A stretch of 16,131 nucleotides of DNA from Gracilaria caudata. Lineage: Eukaryota > Rhodophyta > Florideophyceae > Gracilariales > Gracilariaceae. The notes under the pieces were generated by a model, which made no database searches, was not told the DNA's origin, and worked only from the letters and a program-made list of their open reading frames with translations. The stretch covers positions 1 to 16,131 of the forward strand of contig JASCIV010000586.1 of the NCBI GenBank assembly GCA_030374735.1, read 5' to 3'. How positions within the stretch are numbered: position 1 is the first letter of the stretch; each line of letters starts with the position of its first letter. Positions 13,711 through 16,131 of this stretch are shown piece after piece. The position numbers and the translations under genes are program-made.

Positions 13711-14769
13711 CTACTCGATTCGCCTCCAGCCGCGGTTCCTGTTGCGGCGCACCTTGCGGCGAATCAGTTTTCGGTACCTGCGCACGTTCATTGCCACCAT
13801 GACCGCGCCCGCGCTCTCACACAAATCACCGTAAAAGTAGCTGGTAATACCAACCTGTTCAAAGACGCCATCCACACGCTGCACAATCGGACCGCCCGAG
13901 TCGCCAAAGCAGGTGCCAGTACGGCCGCGGTCCGGAAAGCCCAGCGACGTGTAACAGAACTCTTTGCCACGGTCATTGGCGCCGAAGAAGCCCAATTGCG
14001 CGTCGCACGTCGCCCAGCTCTGATACAACACATCGGCCTGACGCACTCGTTTGGGCTGTGACTCCTCCGAACCCTTCACGCCGTAACCGGCCGCCTTCAA
14101 CCTCGTGTCATCCTCCTTTGGCGGTCTCTCCAACGGAATAGCGCTATACAAACGTTCGTCAATCTCTTCCTCCAGTTCCACCAACGCCAAGTCATTGGCG
14201 AACGTACCGTCGTTACGATACCTACGATGCACGAACACGTTCTTCATAAACACCTTGTTACGCGGCGAGCGGAAGAACTTTGTCTTGGTGGACTTCTCGG
14301 CGATAAGCACATACGACGCTTGCACGTCGATGGGGCCTTCGTCAACAAAGCAATGCGCAGCACTGAGCACATACGTCGGCGCAATCACACTGCCCGTGCA
14401 CGAGATGAGTGAGTTGTCCTTTTGCACAATAATGACGCGCGCCAAATGACGTCTCAGTCTCGCCGGCACGCGCTTGCCACCCACAATGAGCGGCGTAGGA
14501 CCGTTGTCGTCCTCTTCCTCATCATCCTCCGAGAGATCAGAAATCCTTCCCAAATGCTGCACCGCAGCGTGTCGTCGCAACGGCTCCGTCGCCGTCTGCT
14601 TGCGCGGCTCAGCCTTCCGATTCTGCGGCGCACGTACGTCATCAATGGAGGACACAATCACCAAGTCATCCCCCGACGAAGCATCTGCGCTCGCGAACAC
14701 CACTTCCTGCGCGCGCGCGCGCGCCGCCGCGCAGAGGGCGAGTGTGAGAAGACAGAGCCACGCGCGCAT
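13711..14769 (-). CDS. Secreted chymotrypsin-fold (S1) serine protease
   Basis: 352 residues from the ATG at 14769 (GCACCATGCG context); the frame continues upstream but without an ATG. Residues 1-20 form a signal peptide with a Leu/Ala core, probably cut after ARA. A propeptide of about 75 residues ends in an acidic run (81-88) before IVGG (95-98). The catalytic triad is H139 (LSAAHC), D193 (NDLALVEL) and S291 (GDSGGP). Cysteine pairs 124/140 and 287/317 match the conserved 42-58 and 191-220 bridges. The residue at chymotrypsin position 189 is G285, not Asp, and position 216 appears to be F312, so trypsin-like cleavage after Arg/Lys is unlikely; small aliphatic or other residues are more likely. 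The residue before IVGG is Leu, not Arg, so activation is not by a trypsin-like enzyme. The C-terminal 20 residues are very basic. Secretion follows from the signal peptide. Confidence 0.88.
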   Translation of the reverse strand: MRAWLCLLTLALCAAARARAQEVVFASADASSGDDLVIVSSIDDVRAPQNRKAEPRKQTATEPLRRHAAVQHLGRISDLSEDDEEEDDNGPTPLIVGGKRVPARLRRHLARVIIVQKDNSLISCTGSVIAPTYVLSAAHCFVDEGPIDVQASYVLIAEKSTKTKFFRSPRNKVFMKNVFVHRRYRNDGTFANDLALVELEEEIDERLYSAIPLERPPKEDDTRLKAAGYGVKGSEESQPKRVRQADVLYQSWATCDAQLGFFGANDRGKEFCYTSLGFPDRGRTGTCFGDSGGPIVQRVDGVFEQVGITSYFYGDLCESAGAVMVAMNVRRYRKLIRRKVRRNRNRGWRRIE

Positions 14770-15250
14770 GGTGCGGGTGGCTGTGGATGAGGAAGGACAG
14801 ACGCGACGAAGGGGAAGCGAATGAAGGGCACGCCCATGCAACGGATGGGCGCGCGAGACGGACGATGCATGGCGAGTCGGGATCGACGCGGGCGGCTACG
14901 CGGCCCGTGCGCGCAGCGTCGCGAGGAGGAATGACGGTATGACGGTATTACGGTATAACGGTGCCTTGGGTGGTACGATGGCAATTGGGGCAGCAAAGGT
15001 TGACATCGGGCTCGCACGAGGTTGCGTCAGCTCGACCAAGAAGTTGCGGCTTGTCTGCGCGCATGTTGGCGCGCGCGCCGCGGGGGCGATGGGGGCCCGC
15101 GCGCGCAGCGTCGCGAGGAGGTACGGCCGTATGATCGCGGTACGATCGCATTGGGGAGCAACAGGCATGCAAGGGTACGTTGACATCGCCCTCATTCAAG
15201 AGGGTCCATTCAAGAGCGTCGCGTGACTGCCGGGTGGCGTCAGCTCGAGA
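14770..15250. repeat. GC-rich flank with diverged tandem duplication
   Basis: GCGCGCAGCGTCGCGAGGAGG occurs at 14909-14929 and, exactly, at 15101-15121. GTTGACATCG follows in both copies (14999-15008, 15179-15188), then GCGTCAGCTCGA (15024-15035, 15237-15248). The blocks are in the same order, with indels between. Inside copy 1 an 8-bp unit ([GTA]ACGGTAT) repeats about four times at 14933-14964. This is the 5' flank of the protease gene. No coding sequence is recognised. Confidence 0.7.
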
Positions 15251-16131
15251 CTTCTTTTGCACGTGTTCGCGTGTATGGCTGGAAGTGCTGTGCACCGTGA
15301 TTACGTGGGGGCTATGTAAGACGTAGGTCAGACGAGCAATTCGTCTACACTTACAAACGTCTACTCGACACCTTCCACCCGAGAGCTGCGTGGGCAATGC
15401 AGAATACGCGTCTTGTGCGGTCGAATAAACGGGTGGTGACGCTGTTGAACGAGAGTAGAGGAGACGCACGAGGTCTTGGGACAGGGCTGGAATGCTCCCA
15501 ACGGCAGTTTGTGATCCTGCGATGGGGTGTGACAGCTCTCGAGAGTACCAAAGGTAGTATGTGTGCCGTGACTAACCGCGGACATGTCCAGTTCTGACGG
15601 CCATGAGATGCATCCCCTGAACGTTCAGGTGACGTCTCTCGTGTTTTCCGAAGTCCTCAGTCCTCCAAAGTGTAATGCGTAATGATCAACAGCTATCATT
15701 GGAATAGAAAATGACTGTGATCATCGCAACAATAGCACATCTTTTCGGGCTACGATCAACCCCTTTGTCGACCACACTCGTCGCGGCGACTCCTTTGGCA
15801 AACAGGATCAACAATGTCATTCAAAACACGCTGTACTACTCTCTTAATCCAAGCATGTTCGTGGCGCCCGGATTGCCCTTGTTTTTCATCTCTCTGCCCA
15901 ACTCGCCTCTCAGAGCTCTTTCCGGTCACTGAATTTATATCAAAACTCCCGTGTTAAATCTCTCATCGTGTCTTTTTCGCTCAAGCTGCCTCTTGAACTC
16001 TCCTTGTCGGGACTGGTTTTCGATGTTTCGAGCACCCTCCACAAAATTTAAGCCTCCAAGATTTGATTCGACAGTATCCGCATAAGTTGTTAGCATTCCT
16101 AAAGAGAGAAACCTTTCTGTAAGGAAAGATT
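15251..16131. other. Intergenic DNA, no convincing gene
   Basis: Two ATG-started frames exist: 15397-15597 (66 codons) and 15711-15932 (73 codons, moderately hydrophobic). Neither shows a family motif or a supporting signal, so neither is called. No RNA gene, tRNA box pair or mobile element is visible. Confidence 0.5.

Noticed and set aside
14770..14841. Longer N-terminus for the protease
   Set aside because: The codon at 14841 is TTG. Starting at 14769 puts a signal peptide at the N-terminus.
1..16131. CRISPR arrays, prokaryotic operons, tRNA or rRNA genes
   Set aside because: No spaced direct-repeat array with unique spacers, no tRNA box pair and no rRNA stretch was seen. The introns and gene types point to a eukaryote.

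Overview
This window is nuclear DNA of a eukaryote, most likely a compact-genome unicellular alga or protist. The evidence is GT-AG introns of 72-106 bp with TACTAAC/TACTGAC-like branch sites, single-exon genes facing either way with no operons, F-box-like, RS-rich and C2H2 zinc-finger proteins, a secretory serine protease, and AATAAA-type signals. A red alga is possible, but this is a guess; nothing here fixes the species.

Layout, left to right. 1-402: no gene. 403-2187 (+): F-box-like protein with weak leucine-rich repeats, followed by a hairpin and a 58-bp tandem duplication. 2822-3538 (+): small RS-rich basic protein with a SILK + RVxF pair, the classic docking signature for protein phosphatase 1. 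3539-4200: no convincing gene. 4201-10005 (-): a four-exon gene for an 1850-residue protein made of five complete bestrophin channel units in tandem. 10006-12318: about 2.3 kb without a secure gene, holding an inverted CACGTG pair, a decayed tandem duplication and a short reading frame followed by AATAAA. 12319-13449 (+): zinc-finger protein with an acidic tail of about twelve 17-residue repeats (a 51-bp minisatellite). 13711-14769 (-): secretory chymotrypsin-fold serine protease, convergent with the zinc-finger gene. 14770-16131: GC-rich duplicated flank, then about 0.9 kb without a convincing gene.

The standout is the bestrophin gene. Known bestrophins are pentamers of separate, single-unit subunits. 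Here one polypeptide carries exactly five units. Each has the neck segment, the R-Y pair after it, the WHERD-like cytosolic motif and a PFG-x-D-x-x-D motif at near-constant spacing. The simplest reading is a single-chain pentameric anion channel whose five positions have diverged, giving a pore that need not be five-fold symmetric. The gene model comes from splice signals and repeat-to-repeat homology alone. The neighbouring genes show no functional link to it.
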